DNA of 64,000 nt, from the NCBI GenBank assembly GCA_964590135.1, contig CAZPVX010000003.1, positions 118,441 through 182,440 of the forward strand, written 5' to 3'. Numbering within the stretch: position 1 is the stretch's first letter; the number at the start of each line of letters is the position of its first letter. The position numbers and the translations under genes were made by a program. The notes beneath the pieces were generated by a model that made no database searches, had not been told where the DNA came from, and saw only the letters and a list, made by a program, of their open reading frames with translations. Origin of the DNA: JBDHWI01 sp964590135 (lineage in GTDB: Bacteria; Chloroflexota; Anaerolineae; J036; Brachytrichaceae). Positions 55,020 to 63,090 of the stretch are shown piece by piece.

Positions 55020-55892
55020 TTAAGCAGTGGTCAGATCGGCCAGCAGGTTCATCGGCACAGCAGCGATGCCGACGATGCCGGGCCCGGTATGCACGCCCAG
55101 CACCGGCGAGATGCGCATCACTTCCATCTTTGCCACCTTCAACTTGCTCATCGTCAGTTGTTTCAGCGCCTCGGCCCGCTCTGCCCAGCGACCATGCAGC
55201 ACGGTGACCCACAGCGGCGGGTCGCCGTACATGCTGCGCAGATGATTTGCGATGAAATCGAGCGCGCCATTCACAGTGCGATTGCGGCCTACATTGGTGT
55301 ATTTGCCGTCGGCGTGATCGACACGGATGATTGGCTTGATGCCGAGGATGGCGCCGGCGGCTGCCTGCACGCGTCCGATGCGCCCGCCGCGCGCCAGATA
55401 TTCCAGCGTCTCCAGCGTGTAGATGATCTCGTTCTGGTTGCGGATCTCGGCCATGCGCCGCTTGATCTGGTCGAGCGACCAGCCGGCTTTCACGCCGAAC
55501 GCAGCTGCCATCACCTGAAAGCGTTCGCCGCCGGAGAGCGTCATGCTGTCCCACAGTTCAACCCGCGCTTCTGGCGCGGCTGCCTCTGCGCCAAGCCGCG
55601 CGCTGTTTAGCGTGCCGCTCAAGCCCGATGACACATGGATCGACAGGATGTCGGCGTCGCCGGCCTGCGCGAGTTTGCGATAGATGTCTGTGAACAGCGC
55701 CGGTGACGGCTGCGCGGTGGTGGGGATGGCCGGCCGCATTGCCTCAAGCCGGTTATAGAAGTCATCCGCGCTGATATCGCTCGAATTCACTTCACGGTCG
55801 GGAAACTGAATGAGGAGCGGTGCGGCAGTGACGTTGAGTGCTGCGGTCTCTTCGACGGGCATGTCGGCGGCGCTGTCGGTGACGATTTTCAT
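55020..55892 (-). CDS. DegV family fatty-acid-binding protein
   Basis: 290 residues. MKIVTDSAADMPVEE is the family start. TTAQPSPALFTDIYRKLA carries the SxP motif, HVSSGLSGTLNSARLGA the second signature, and LEYLARGGRIGRVQAAAG and LGIKPIIRVDHADG are typical. DegV/FakB proteins hold a fatty acid for phosphorylation by a FakA kinase, which is not in the window. The start at 55892 is preferred; the open frame continues upstream over the M20 gene's end. It lies 80 bases downstream of that gene. Confidence 0.93.
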   Translation of the reverse strand: MKIVTDSAADMPVEETAALNVTAAPLLIQFPDREVNSSDISADDFYNRLEAMRPAIPTTAQPSPALFTDIYRKLAQAGDADILSIHVSSGLSGTLNSARLGAEAAAPEARVELWDSMTLSGGERFQVMAAAFGVKAGWSLDQIKRRMAEIRNQNEIIYTLETLEYLARGGRIGRVQAAAGAILGIKPIIRVDHADGKYTNVGRNRTVNGALDFIANHLRSMYGDPPLWVTVLHGRWAERAEALKQLTMSKLKVAKMEVMRISPVLGVHTGPGIVGIAAVPMNLLADLTTA

Positions 55893-55972
55893 GGGTGTTG
55901 TGATGTGTGGCGGTTTTACGTGCGAACCACGGGCGAACTTCGTGGTCAATGTGCGCGAAGTGTAGTCGAACG

Positions 55973-57094
55973 CTACCACTCCTTCAAGATCAGCGCGTTC
56001 ATCGCTGCGCGTTCGACGAGTGATGACAACACGATGTATTCATCGATGGCGTGCAAGCCGTCGCCCACTGCGCCGAGTCCATCCATCGTCGGGGCAATAG
56101 TGCAGGTGAAAGAGGCGTCGCTGCCGGCGCCGCTCGGTCCGTGCGTCAGCGCCATCACCGGCGACACGATCTCCTTCATGCGCTCGAAGATGCGCAGTCG
56201 CTCGTCATTGCATTCCATCGGCGGGCGTTCGAACTTGCCGCGCACTTCCACCCGCGCGCCCGGCAGCACCGGCTTGAGTGAGTGAATCTGCTCGGTGAGC
56301 CAGTCGGCATCGGCCTGTTTGTTGGCGCGCGTGTCGATGTGAATCTCGCAGCGATCAGGGATGACGTTGCGCGCGACGCCACCGTTGATCTCGGCCACTG
56401 TCGTGGCGATGCCGCGCGGGTAGTCGGTGAGCGATTGAATCTTCAGAATATGATGCGCCATCTCCTGGATGGCGTTGATGCCGCGCTCGTGCCCGCCGCC
56501 GGCGTGCGATGCAAGCCCATGCGTCACCACCGTGAAATCACCCACACCGCGCCGCGAGGACTTTAGCCTGCCGTCGGTCAGCGCCGGCTCCACGCACATC
56601 ACCAGCGCCGCGCCACGCGCCTGCGCCTCAATCAGTTCGCGCGAAGTGTGGCTGCCGGTCTCTTCGTCGCTGGTGAACAGCACGCGAATTTCGCGATTAG
56701 GGAATTCGCCCAGGGCCTGCAATGACTGGATCGCATAGAGCGAAATCACATGGCTGGCTTTCATGTCGAACACACCCGGCGCGTAGAGCCGGCCGTTCTC
56801 GATCTTGTAGCGCGCCGCAAACGAGCCGCGCGGATGCACCGTATCCATGTGCAGGATCATAGTGATGGGCGCGCCGGCGCCTTTGTTCCACACGCCCAGC
56901 ACGTGGTCGCCAGTCACGGGCTGTGAAAACACCGTGACATCTGCGCCACGCGCCTTCAATTCAGCCTGGATGATCTTGCCGACCTCATCGACACCGGCTT
57001 TGTCGGCGGTGAACGATTCGGCTTTGCAGATGGCGGTGAGCAGCGTCGTCATCGCCGGCAGTTGTTGGTTGAGGTAGTCAATCAAAGCAGTCAT
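55973..57094 (-). CDS. M20 family metallopeptidase (carboxypeptidase G2/ArgE-like)
   Basis: 373 residues. Metal ligands: LHMDTVHPRGSF (HxD), the bridging Asp in GVFDMKASHV, the catalytic Glu-Glu in TSDEETGSHTSR, CVEPAL, and a late His. The lid dimerisation domain begins VVTHGLASHAGG. Homologs remove C-terminal glutamate or acyl groups from amino acids. It is an isolated housekeeping-type gene on the minus strand, 95 bases after the NAD kinase gene. Substrate open. Confidence 0.91.
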   Translation of the reverse strand: MTALIDYLNQQLPAMTTLLTAICKAESFTADKAGVDEVGKIIQAELKARGADVTVFSQPVTGDHVLGVWNKGAGAPITMILHMDTVHPRGSFAARYKIENGRLYAPGVFDMKASHVISLYAIQSLQALGEFPNREIRVLFTSDEETGSHTSRELIEAQARGAALVMCVEPALTDGRLKSSRRGVGDFTVVTHGLASHAGGGHERGINAIQEMAHHILKIQSLTDYPRGIATTVAEINGGVARNVIPDRCEIHIDTRANKQADADWLTEQIHSLKPVLPGARVEVRGKFERPPMECNDERLRIFERMKEIVSPVMALTHGPSGAGSDASFTCTIAPTMDGLGAVGDGLHAIDEYIVLSSLVERAAMNALILKEW

Positions 57095-57189
57095 GACAAT
57101 TGTTCAGTTTTGAGTTGCGCGGGTCGAATTGCGGATGGTTTGTCGTAAATTGTCAACCAAACCCGACCTGCAAAAAAGATTCAAAAGAT

Positions 57190-58029
57190 TCATTCGCTCT
57201 CTTCGCCTTTCAAGCGCGCCATCAGCGTGCGATAGAAATACGCCGGCGGCTGCACGCGCGCAAACCGCGCAGTGTAGGGGCTGGCATGCACGCTCACACG
57301 ATCGCCATCCTTCAGCACGATTTCATTCTGCCCGTCAGCAGTCAGGATTGCCTGGTGGTCGGTATGCACAATCACCTCGACGGTCGAGCCTTGCGACAGC
57401 ACCACCGGTTTATCCAGACTCAGGTGCGGCGCAATGGGCACCAGCACAAAATTTTTCAATGTCGGCGGCAGGATGGGGCCGCCGGCGGCCAGCGCGTAGG
57501 CCGTGCTGCCGGTCGGCGTCGCGACGATCAGGCCGTCACAAGCGTAGGTGGTGAGTGGGCTGCCATCTACGCGCGTCTCCAGCCGCACGATGCGCGCCAG
57601 GGTGCCACGCCCGACCACCACATCATTCAAGGCATCATGCTGGCCCAGATTGTCGCCATTGCGATGAGCTTCGGCGCGTATCATGATGCGCTCTTCGAGC
57701 CAGTGCTCTCCCTGCAACATGCGCAGCAGCGCCTCGCGCCAGTTGTTTGGCGTCATCTCACTGAGGAAGCCGAGCCGGCCCATGTTGACCGAGGTGACCG
57801 GCACGTTGTGAGGCGCAGCCACGCGCGCCGCGCGCAGCGTGCTGCCATCACCGCCCAGCACCACGATCAGATCGACTTTGTCAATAAAGCTGCGCAGCGC
57901 CGGCGTATCCCACGTCTTGGCGCGGTAGGCTTGCACGCCCCAGTCGCCAAGCGTATCGGCAATCTCCGCCGCCACCACGCGCGTTTCCGGCAATTTGGGA
58001 TGATCGAGGACGCCAACAGCCTTCATCAT
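57190..58029 (-). CDS. nadK: NAD kinase
   Basis: 279 residues. The NAD kinase signature GGDGS is at 59-63 (VVLGGDGSTLRAAR), with SVNMGRLGFLSE, the NE/D element in LNDVVVGRG, and the substrate loop DGLIVATPTGSTAYALAAGGP. It makes NADP from NAD and ATP. The start is one of two consecutive ATG codons with GGGAG upstream. It lies 28 bases downstream of hisS, so the two are probably co-transcribed. Confidence 0.95.
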   Translation of the reverse strand: MMKAVGVLDHPKLPETRVVAAEIADTLGDWGVQAYRAKTWDTPALRSFIDKVDLIVVLGGDGSTLRAARVAAPHNVPVTSVNMGRLGFLSEMTPNNWREALLRMLQGEHWLEERIMIRAEAHRNGDNLGQHDALNDVVVGRGTLARIVRLETRVDGSPLTTYACDGLIVATPTGSTAYALAAGGPILPPTLKNFVLVPIAPHLSLDKPVVLSQGSTVEVIVHTDHQAILTADGQNEIVLKDGDRVSVHASPYTARFARVQPPAYFYRTLMARLKGEESE

Positions 58030-58057
58030 TTTTTATCTCCCGCACATCGCCAAGGCG

Positions 58058-59467
58058 CTAAGAGATCTGCTCTGTGCGGCTTCGCGCACTTGTGAGAGAT
58101 TCCTGTTGTGTCAGCCATGTGGTGAGGTCGGATCGCGGGATGGCAGTTTGCGTGCCGTTGGCCATGTTGCGAATGAGAACGGTGTTTGCAGCGAATTCAT
58201 CACCGCCGGCGATCGCGGCGAATGCGATGCTCTTGCGGTTGGCATATTTCAACTGATCGCTGAGACCTTTCTTCTCGTAGTAAATCTCGGTCGCGATGCC
58301 GGCTTCGCGCAATTCGGCAGCCAGCTTCAGGTAGTCCTGCATGCGCTCGGCTTGCATCGTCGTCACCAGCACCTGCGCCGGCGTCGCGGCATCCGCCTTC
58401 AGCACGCCCTTTTCGATCAATCGCATCACCAGCCGGCTCAACCCGATCGAAATGCCGACGCCGGGCAGTTTCTCATTCGTGAAGAACGATGCGAGATCAT
58501 CGTAGCGCCCGCCGCTGCAGATGCTGCCGAGATCGGGCTGCGAGAGCAGCTTGGTCTCATACACGGTGCCGGTGTAGTAGTCCAGCCCGCGAATGATGGT
58601 GAGGTCGACCTTGAAGAACTCATCCGGCACGCCGAGGCTGCGCACCGCTTCGACCACCGTCGCAAGCCCGCTCACGCCCTGCGCGTATTTCTCGCCACCC
58701 GCCGGCGACTCCGCCAGCGCATCAATCATCTCGCGCAAAAACTGCAACACCGCATCGGTGGTTTTCTCGTTGCTCGACGCGATGAAATCCAGCACCACGC
58801 CGGCTTGCGCCTCGCTCAAGAGCGCCTTGGTCAACAGCGCCGCCTGCACTTTCTCGCGGCCAATCTTTTCGAGATCGTCGATGGCGTGCAGTGTCTCAGT
58901 GATCTGCTCGGGCCGCAGGGCGAGCGCTTCGAGAAAACCCTGCATCATGCGGCGATTGTTGATGCGAATCTGGAACGGCCCGATCTCCATCTGCCGAAAA
59001 ATCTGGTAGATGATGCTCGGAATCTCGGCATCGGCAAGCAGGCTGACCGAGCCGCGCCCGATCACGTCGATGTCGGCCTGATACAACTCGCGATAGCGGC
59101 CGGCCTGCGGTCGCTCGCCGCGCCACACCTTTTGAATCTGATAGCGGCGAAACGGGAAGACCAGCTTGTCTTTGTGCATCGCCACATAGCGCGCCAGCGG
59201 CACGGTCAGGTCGAAGTGCAGTGCGAGATCGGTGTCGGCGCTCTCGCCCGGGCCGGCGCTCAGGCGCGCCAGCGCGTAAATCTCTTTCTCATTGCCGCCC
59301 TTCGATGTCAGCACGTCCTTGCGCTCGACCGCCGGCGTCTCGATCGGCGAGAAGCCGTAGCGCTCGAAGGTGTCGCGGATGATGGCGACGCAGCGATTGA
59401 AGACGATCTGTTCGGCGGGTAACAATTCGGGGAAGCCGCTGAGCGGCTTGGGCGTGACGGCAGGCAT
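58058..59467 (-). CDS. hisS: Histidyl-tRNA synthetase
   Basis: 469 residues. Class II motifs: motif 1 around FERYGFSPIETPAVE, motif 2 FRRYQIQKVWRGERPQAGRY (Arg), the His-specific LTIIRGLDYYTGTVYE and the GGRYDDL box. Motif 3 is GVGISIGLSRLVMRL, and the anticodon-binding domain contains YYEKKGLSDQLKYANR. It is longer than average (about 420-430) because of an extended insert of coiled helical sequence at about 170-250. Essential for charging tRNA-His. Confidence 0.95.
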   Translation of the reverse strand: MPAVTPKPLSGFPELLPAEQIVFNRCVAIIRDTFERYGFSPIETPAVERKDVLTSKGGNEKEIYALARLSAGPGESADTDLALHFDLTVPLARYVAMHKDKLVFPFRRYQIQKVWRGERPQAGRYRELYQADIDVIGRGSVSLLADAEIPSIIYQIFRQMEIGPFQIRINNRRMMQGFLEALALRPEQITETLHAIDDLEKIGREKVQAALLTKALLSEAQAGVVLDFIASSNEKTTDAVLQFLREMIDALAESPAGGEKYAQGVSGLATVVEAVRSLGVPDEFFKVDLTIIRGLDYYTGTVYETKLLSQPDLGSICSGGRYDDLASFFTNEKLPGVGISIGLSRLVMRLIEKGVLKADAATPAQVLVTTMQAERMQDYLKLAAELREAGIATEIYYEKKGLSDQLKYANRKSIAFAAIAGGDEFAANTVLIRNMANGTQTAIPRSDLTTWLTQQESLTSARSRTEQIS

Positions 59468-59524
59468 GATGCTAATGAAATGTGTGTTTTGCGGCGCGGG
59501 CCGCGAGTGCGTAGTCTACTCGCA

Positions 59525-60055
59525 TCACCAAATCGCGGCCGGCTTGAAGCGAAAACCGCGCAGTGAGCGTGAAGCGTATTCGCCGGCGTCGCTCAGCGGC
59601 ATGGCAACGTAGCCTTCGTGTGTCAGTTGATAGAACGTCGCTTCGTGGCGGTCGACGTCGATGATCCAGTATTCGGGGATGCCGGCAGTCTGGTATTCCT
59701 GAAACTTCGTGATGCGATCGAGGCTGCGGTTGCGCGCGTCGCTGATTTCGACGGCCAGCGCGACGCCGTGGCTGTTCACGTAGTCTTCCTGCACCGTTTC
59801 GACGAACTCGTGCGGCACATAGAGCAAATCCGGCTCACGGCCGCGCCGCATCTCCTCGGGCATGCGCATCGCGAAAGGCGCCGGGATGACCAGGCCGAGA
59901 CTGCTCTCTTCAACATATTCACCGAGCAGCGCGAGCAAACGGTCTCGCATCTGCAATTGCGCCGGCGACAGGTCCGGCAGCAATTCGATCTCGCCGTTCA
60001 CCCATTCGAACAGGCGGGTGTCATCGTGCCGGGCATATTGGTTGAAGGGAATCAC
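59525..60055 (-). CDS. Uma2 family (DUF820) PD-(D/E)XK-like protein
   Basis: About 176 residues. The fold is recognised from EWVNGEIELLPDLSP, then GREPDLLYVPHEF (the catalytic PD) and VEISDARNRSLDRITKFQEY (E...K) with GIPEYWIID. These nuclease-like proteins are abundant in Cyanobacteria and Chloroflexota, and their role is unknown. The start is uncertain: GTG at 60055 fits the usual length, but a TTG at 60097 is also in frame, and no ribosome site is seen for either. A single gene between hisS and the NUDIX gene. Confidence 0.75.
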   Translation of the reverse strand: MIPFNQYARHDDTRLFEWVNGEIELLPDLSPAQLQMRDRLLALLGEYVEESSLGLVIPAPFAMRMPEEMRRGREPDLLYVPHEFVETVQEDYVNSHGVALAVEISDARNRSLDRITKFQEYQTAGIPEYWIIDVDRHEATFYQLTHEGYVAMPLSDAGEYASRSLRGFRFKPAAIW

Positions 60056-60103
60056 GGCGCAGATGGTAATCAGTAATCGGCAATACGCAACCTGCAAACG
60101 GCA

Positions 60104-60547
60104 TCAGGCAGCGCGGCATTGCTCGCGCCAGGCGCAAAAATCGTCTAGCAGGCGCAGAATGACCGGATGCACTGGCCGGCCTTCGAGTGTGCCGGCGGCA
60201 ACTTCGCGCAAATGGAATTGCCCCAGTCGCTGCCCTTCGTTGACGATTGCGCTCTCTGTCAGCGCGCCGGCGCGCCAGAAAAACACATGCCAGATGCGCG
60301 TTGGCGATTCCAACTCAGTCGATGTAAAGAAGCGCAGCGCTTCCATCGGCGCGTTCAATGTCAACTCCTCAAATACTTCGCGCACGGCTGCTTCGAGCGG
60401 GCTTTCACCGTCTTCCACGCGCCCGCCCCATGTCCCCCAATATCCGGGATAGGCAATGCCCTGCTTGTCGTCACGCAGTTGCAACACCAGCCGGCCTTCG
60501 TCGTCCTCAACGAACACAGCGGCGATGTGATATATCGGCTGGCTCAT
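60104..60547 (-). CDS. NUDIX hydrolase
   Basis: 147 residues. The Nudix box GGRVEDGESPLEAAVREVFE with EL following fits GX5EX7REUXEEXGU (residues about 41-63). The rest is a short alpha/beta Nudix fold with a Trp-rich loop (YPGYWGTWGG). It hydrolyses a nucleoside diphosphate derivative; substrate unknown. Its ATG overlaps the stop of the lipoprotein gene, so it belongs to the dnaJ-side transcript. Confidence 0.92.
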   Translation of the reverse strand: MSQPIYHIAAVFVEDDEGRLVLQLRDDKQGIAYPGYWGTWGGRVEDGESPLEAAVREVFEELTLNAPMEALRFFTSTELESPTRIWHVFFWRAGALTESAIVNEGQRLGQFHLREVAAGTLEGRPVHPVILRLLDDFCAWREQCRAA

Positions 60548-61887
60548 GGATTTAGCAAAATGATGCCTGAGCGCGCGCCGAGCGTGATCTCACTGTCGAC
60601 CTGGTTGCCCGACATCGTCTTGTAGGGCTTGTCGACCTTCCACTTTTTCTCCTCGGCCGTTGGGTTCACCAGCACGATGCCATTCGTGAATGCGCGCTGA
60701 TAGATGCCGCTGTCGAGTTTGGTGTAGGCGTCGCTCGGCGCGCCGATGGGGGCGGCGAGAATCGAATCGGCGCTGAAGGCGGGGTCGCCGGCGTCAAACT
60801 GGAAATAGGTGTGCTTGCCGTTCTTGCCCAGCAGATACGACGCAACGGAGTAGCTGATCCATTGGCGAATCGTGTCGCTTGGCGTGTCACTCGCGCTTAA
60901 TCGCGTCGTGATCAGCACCACGCGATCGTCCTGTGAAATGGTGCTGAGGTAATCGATGTCGCGCTTCCAGGCAGCTTCACTGCGAAATTCGGTCGTTTTG
61001 CTGATCGGCGAGCGCAGGAACTCCTCGATATGCACGCCGTCGACGATCGCCGAAAGATCGCGAGCGTTCTGCGCATCCTCATTGTAGGCGGTGCCATCTG
61101 TCCATAGATAGCCGCCAACGAGCAGCAACTTGTCTGGCACGCGCGCGCGAATGGCGCGCAGCAGCCCTTCGACGGCATCGCGGCGCTGGTCGTCGGTGAA
61201 GACCTTTGTGCCGGTATAGATCGGCGAGTTGGTCCGGCGGATAAGATCGACGCCGACGTTGTTCAGAATTGCGCCTTGTGTCTGCGTGTCTGAGATCACC
61301 CTGGCGACATTCTCGGCGAGCTGGTTGCGCACGTCGGCATCGCGGATGTTCAGCAGCGGCGCGGTGTTGTCGGCGCTGCTCATCACCACGCGCTTGCGGC
61401 TGTCGAACAAGAGCCAACTGGCCTTGTCTTCCTTCAGGTCATCGAGCTGGCCAGCCGGCGCGACATACACCTGTTCCTCGCTGAGCGTGATGAGCAACTG
61501 GTTGCGCTGCTGCTTGTATGCATGCGCACCGGCGCCCAGCGCCAGATCGAGGAAGCCAGGGAAATCGGCGCTCTCTACGCGATCGCTCCACAGACCGATG
61601 GTGGCTGTGCTTTCCTGCGGTTTCAGCACGGGCTGCGGCGTGGGTTGTGCCAAGGTGGGGGTGGGCAAAGGCACCAGGGTTGGTGTGGGGCTGGCTTCGG
61701 GCAGGGGCGCCGGCGTCACAAAAGCCACCGGCGATGGGATGGCGCTTTCAGCTTCACGCGGCGTCGGCAGCGCTGCGCAGGCTTGCAAGATAAAAGAGCC
61801 AAGAATCAGGAGCCAGGATAGCGTTCTCCTGACGGCTGGTTCTTGGCGCTTGGATCCAGGCTTCTGTTTTTTAGACTCCAAATGCAT
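60544..61887 (-). CDS. Lipoprotein with putative GH-like (hypothetical glycosidase) TIM barrel
   Basis: 447 residues. A basic start, hydrophobic LSWLLILGSFILQAC lipobox, then a Pro/Thr-rich spacer (PTPTLVPLPTPTLAQPTPQP). The body (about 95-447) has TIM-barrel-like elements: GAILNNVGVDLIRR, DKLLLVGGYLWTDG, VDGVHIEEFLRSP (acidic pair), VVLITTRL, NGKHTYFQFD and the tail YQRAFTNGIVLVNPTAEEKK. This resembles the uncharacterised glycosyl hydrolase-like group GHL15. It should act on the cell surface; activity unproven. It overlaps dnaJ by 17 bases and the NUDIX gene by four. Confidence 0.65.
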   Translation of the reverse strand: MHLESKKQKPGSKRQEPAVRRTLSWLLILGSFILQACAALPTPREAESAIPSPVAFVTPAPLPEASPTPTLVPLPTPTLAQPTPQPVLKPQESTATIGLWSDRVESADFPGFLDLALGAGAHAYKQQRNQLLITLSEEQVYVAPAGQLDDLKEDKASWLLFDSRKRVVMSSADNTAPLLNIRDADVRNQLAENVARVISDTQTQGAILNNVGVDLIRRTNSPIYTGTKVFTDDQRRDAVEGLLRAIRARVPDKLLLVGGYLWTDGTAYNEDAQNARDLSAIVDGVHIEEFLRSPISKTTEFRSEAAWKRDIDYLSTISQDDRVVLITTRLSASDTPSDTIRQWISYSVASYLLGKNGKHTYFQFDAGDPAFSADSILAAPIGAPSDAYTKLDSGIYQRAFTNGIVLVNPTAEEKKWKVDKPYKTMSGNQVDSEITLGARSGIILLNP

Positions 61888-63007
61888 CTTTTAGTTTGTC
61901 GAAGAAGCCTTTTTCGTGCTGTGGCACCACATCCTTGCCCAATGTCTTGGCCAACTCCGCGAACAGGCGTTTTTGATCGGCGTTCAAATTCTGGGGCACC
62001 TGCACATTCACCAGCACGAGCTGATCGCCGCGTGTGCTGCGACGCACGTGTGGCACGCCCTTGCTCTTCAAGCGGAACACGCTGCCGCTTTGCGTGCCGG
62101 CGGGGATGGTCAGCTTCTCCCGACCATCGACCGTCGGCACTTCGATCTCATCGCCCAACGCGGCCTGCGCCACGTTCACCGAAAGCTCAACGATGATGTC
62201 CTCGTCTTTGCGGCGGAAATATGGGTGTGGCGTGACATTGATCACGACATACAAACTGCCCGCCGGCCCGCCATTCACGCCTGGTTCGCCCTCGCCAGTC
62301 AGCCGGATCTGTGTGCCGGTGTCTACGCCGGCGGGGATGTTGACTGAGAGCGTGCGGGTGACGCGCGTCTGCTTGCGACCGCCGCACTGCTTGCAAGGCA
62401 CAGTGATGACCTCGCCGCTGCCGTTGCAAGTGGGGCAGGTCGTAACGTTGACGAAGGAGCCGAGAATGCTCTGCTGCACGCGGCGCACTTCGCCGGTGCC
62501 GTTGCAGGTGCGGCAGCGGGTGGGGCTGGTGCCGGGTTCGCTGCCGCTGCCAGTGCAGCGCGCGCAGGTCTCATTACGCACAATCTCGATTTCCTTCTCC
62601 ACACCGAACACGGCTTCGAGAAAATCAAGCTTCAGGTCATGGCGCATGTCGGCCCCGCGCCGCGGGCCGCGCCGCTGCTGTGTATTGGCACGCGCGAAAC
62701 CACCGAAGAACTCGCTGAAGATGTCGTTGATGTCGTTGAAGCCGGCGCCGCCAAAGCCATCCGCGCCGGCAAAGCCGCCCTGCGTCGCCGCATGGCCATA
62801 GCGGTCATACGCGGCGCGCTTCTGGTCATCGCTCAACACCTCGTAGGCTTCGTTGACCTCTTTGAACTTGGCCTCGGCATCTGGCGCCTTGTTCACATCG
62901 GGATGAAGCTGGCGCGCCATCTTGCGGAACGCCTTCTTGATGTCGTCCGCGTTCGCGCCTTTCGCCACGCCCAGCACTTCGTAGTAGTCGCGTTTCGTTG
63001 TTGCCAT
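61871..63007 (-). CDS. dnaJ: Chaperone DnaJ
   Basis: 378 residues. The J domain (1-70) holds the HPD triad in LHPDVNKAPDAE; then a Gly/Phe-rich segment (GFAGADGFGGAGFNDINDIF), the zinc-finger region with four repeats (CARCTGSGSEPGT, CRTCNGTGEV, CPTCNGSGEV, and the shortened CKQCGGRK), and the two-domain C-terminus. It delivers clients to DnaK and stimulates its ATPase. The last zinc repeat is CxxCGGR rather than CxxCxGxG, a common variant. 83 bases downstream of dnaK. Confidence 0.96.
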   Translation of the reverse strand: MATTKRDYYEVLGVAKGANADDIKKAFRKMARQLHPDVNKAPDAEAKFKEVNEAYEVLSDDQKRAAYDRYGHAATQGGFAGADGFGGAGFNDINDIFSEFFGGFARANTQQRRGPRRGADMRHDLKLDFLEAVFGVEKEIEIVRNETCARCTGSGSEPGTSPTRCRTCNGTGEVRRVQQSILGSFVNVTTCPTCNGSGEVITVPCKQCGGRKQTRVTRTLSVNIPAGVDTGTQIRLTGEGEPGVNGGPAGSLYVVINVTPHPYFRRKDEDIIVELSVNVAQAALGDEIEVPTVDGREKLTIPAGTQSGSVFRLKSKGVPHVRRSTRGDQLVLVNVQVPQNLNADQKRLFAELAKTLGKDVVPQHEKGFFDKLKDAFGV

Positions 63008-63029
63008 GGAGTGATCGACAAATAGTAAT

Positions 63030-63047
63030 TGGCAACTGGCGTTGCCA
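63030..63047 (-). repeat. Inverted repeat between dnaK and dnaJ
   Basis: TGGCAAC and GTTGCCA separated by TGGC; 7 bp perfect. A -10-like TACTAT lies just downstream on the minus strand (63027-63022), 14 bases before the dnaJ ATG. It may be an attenuator or a regulator site. Confidence 0.4.
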
Positions 63048-63090
63048 GCGCTCAGTCATCAATTTACTAATCGTCGCTTAACCTTTGGGA

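Noticed and set aside
59525..60055. Defence or restriction function for the Uma2-type protein
   Set aside because: It is a single gene among housekeeping genes with no methylase, helicase or other defence partner.
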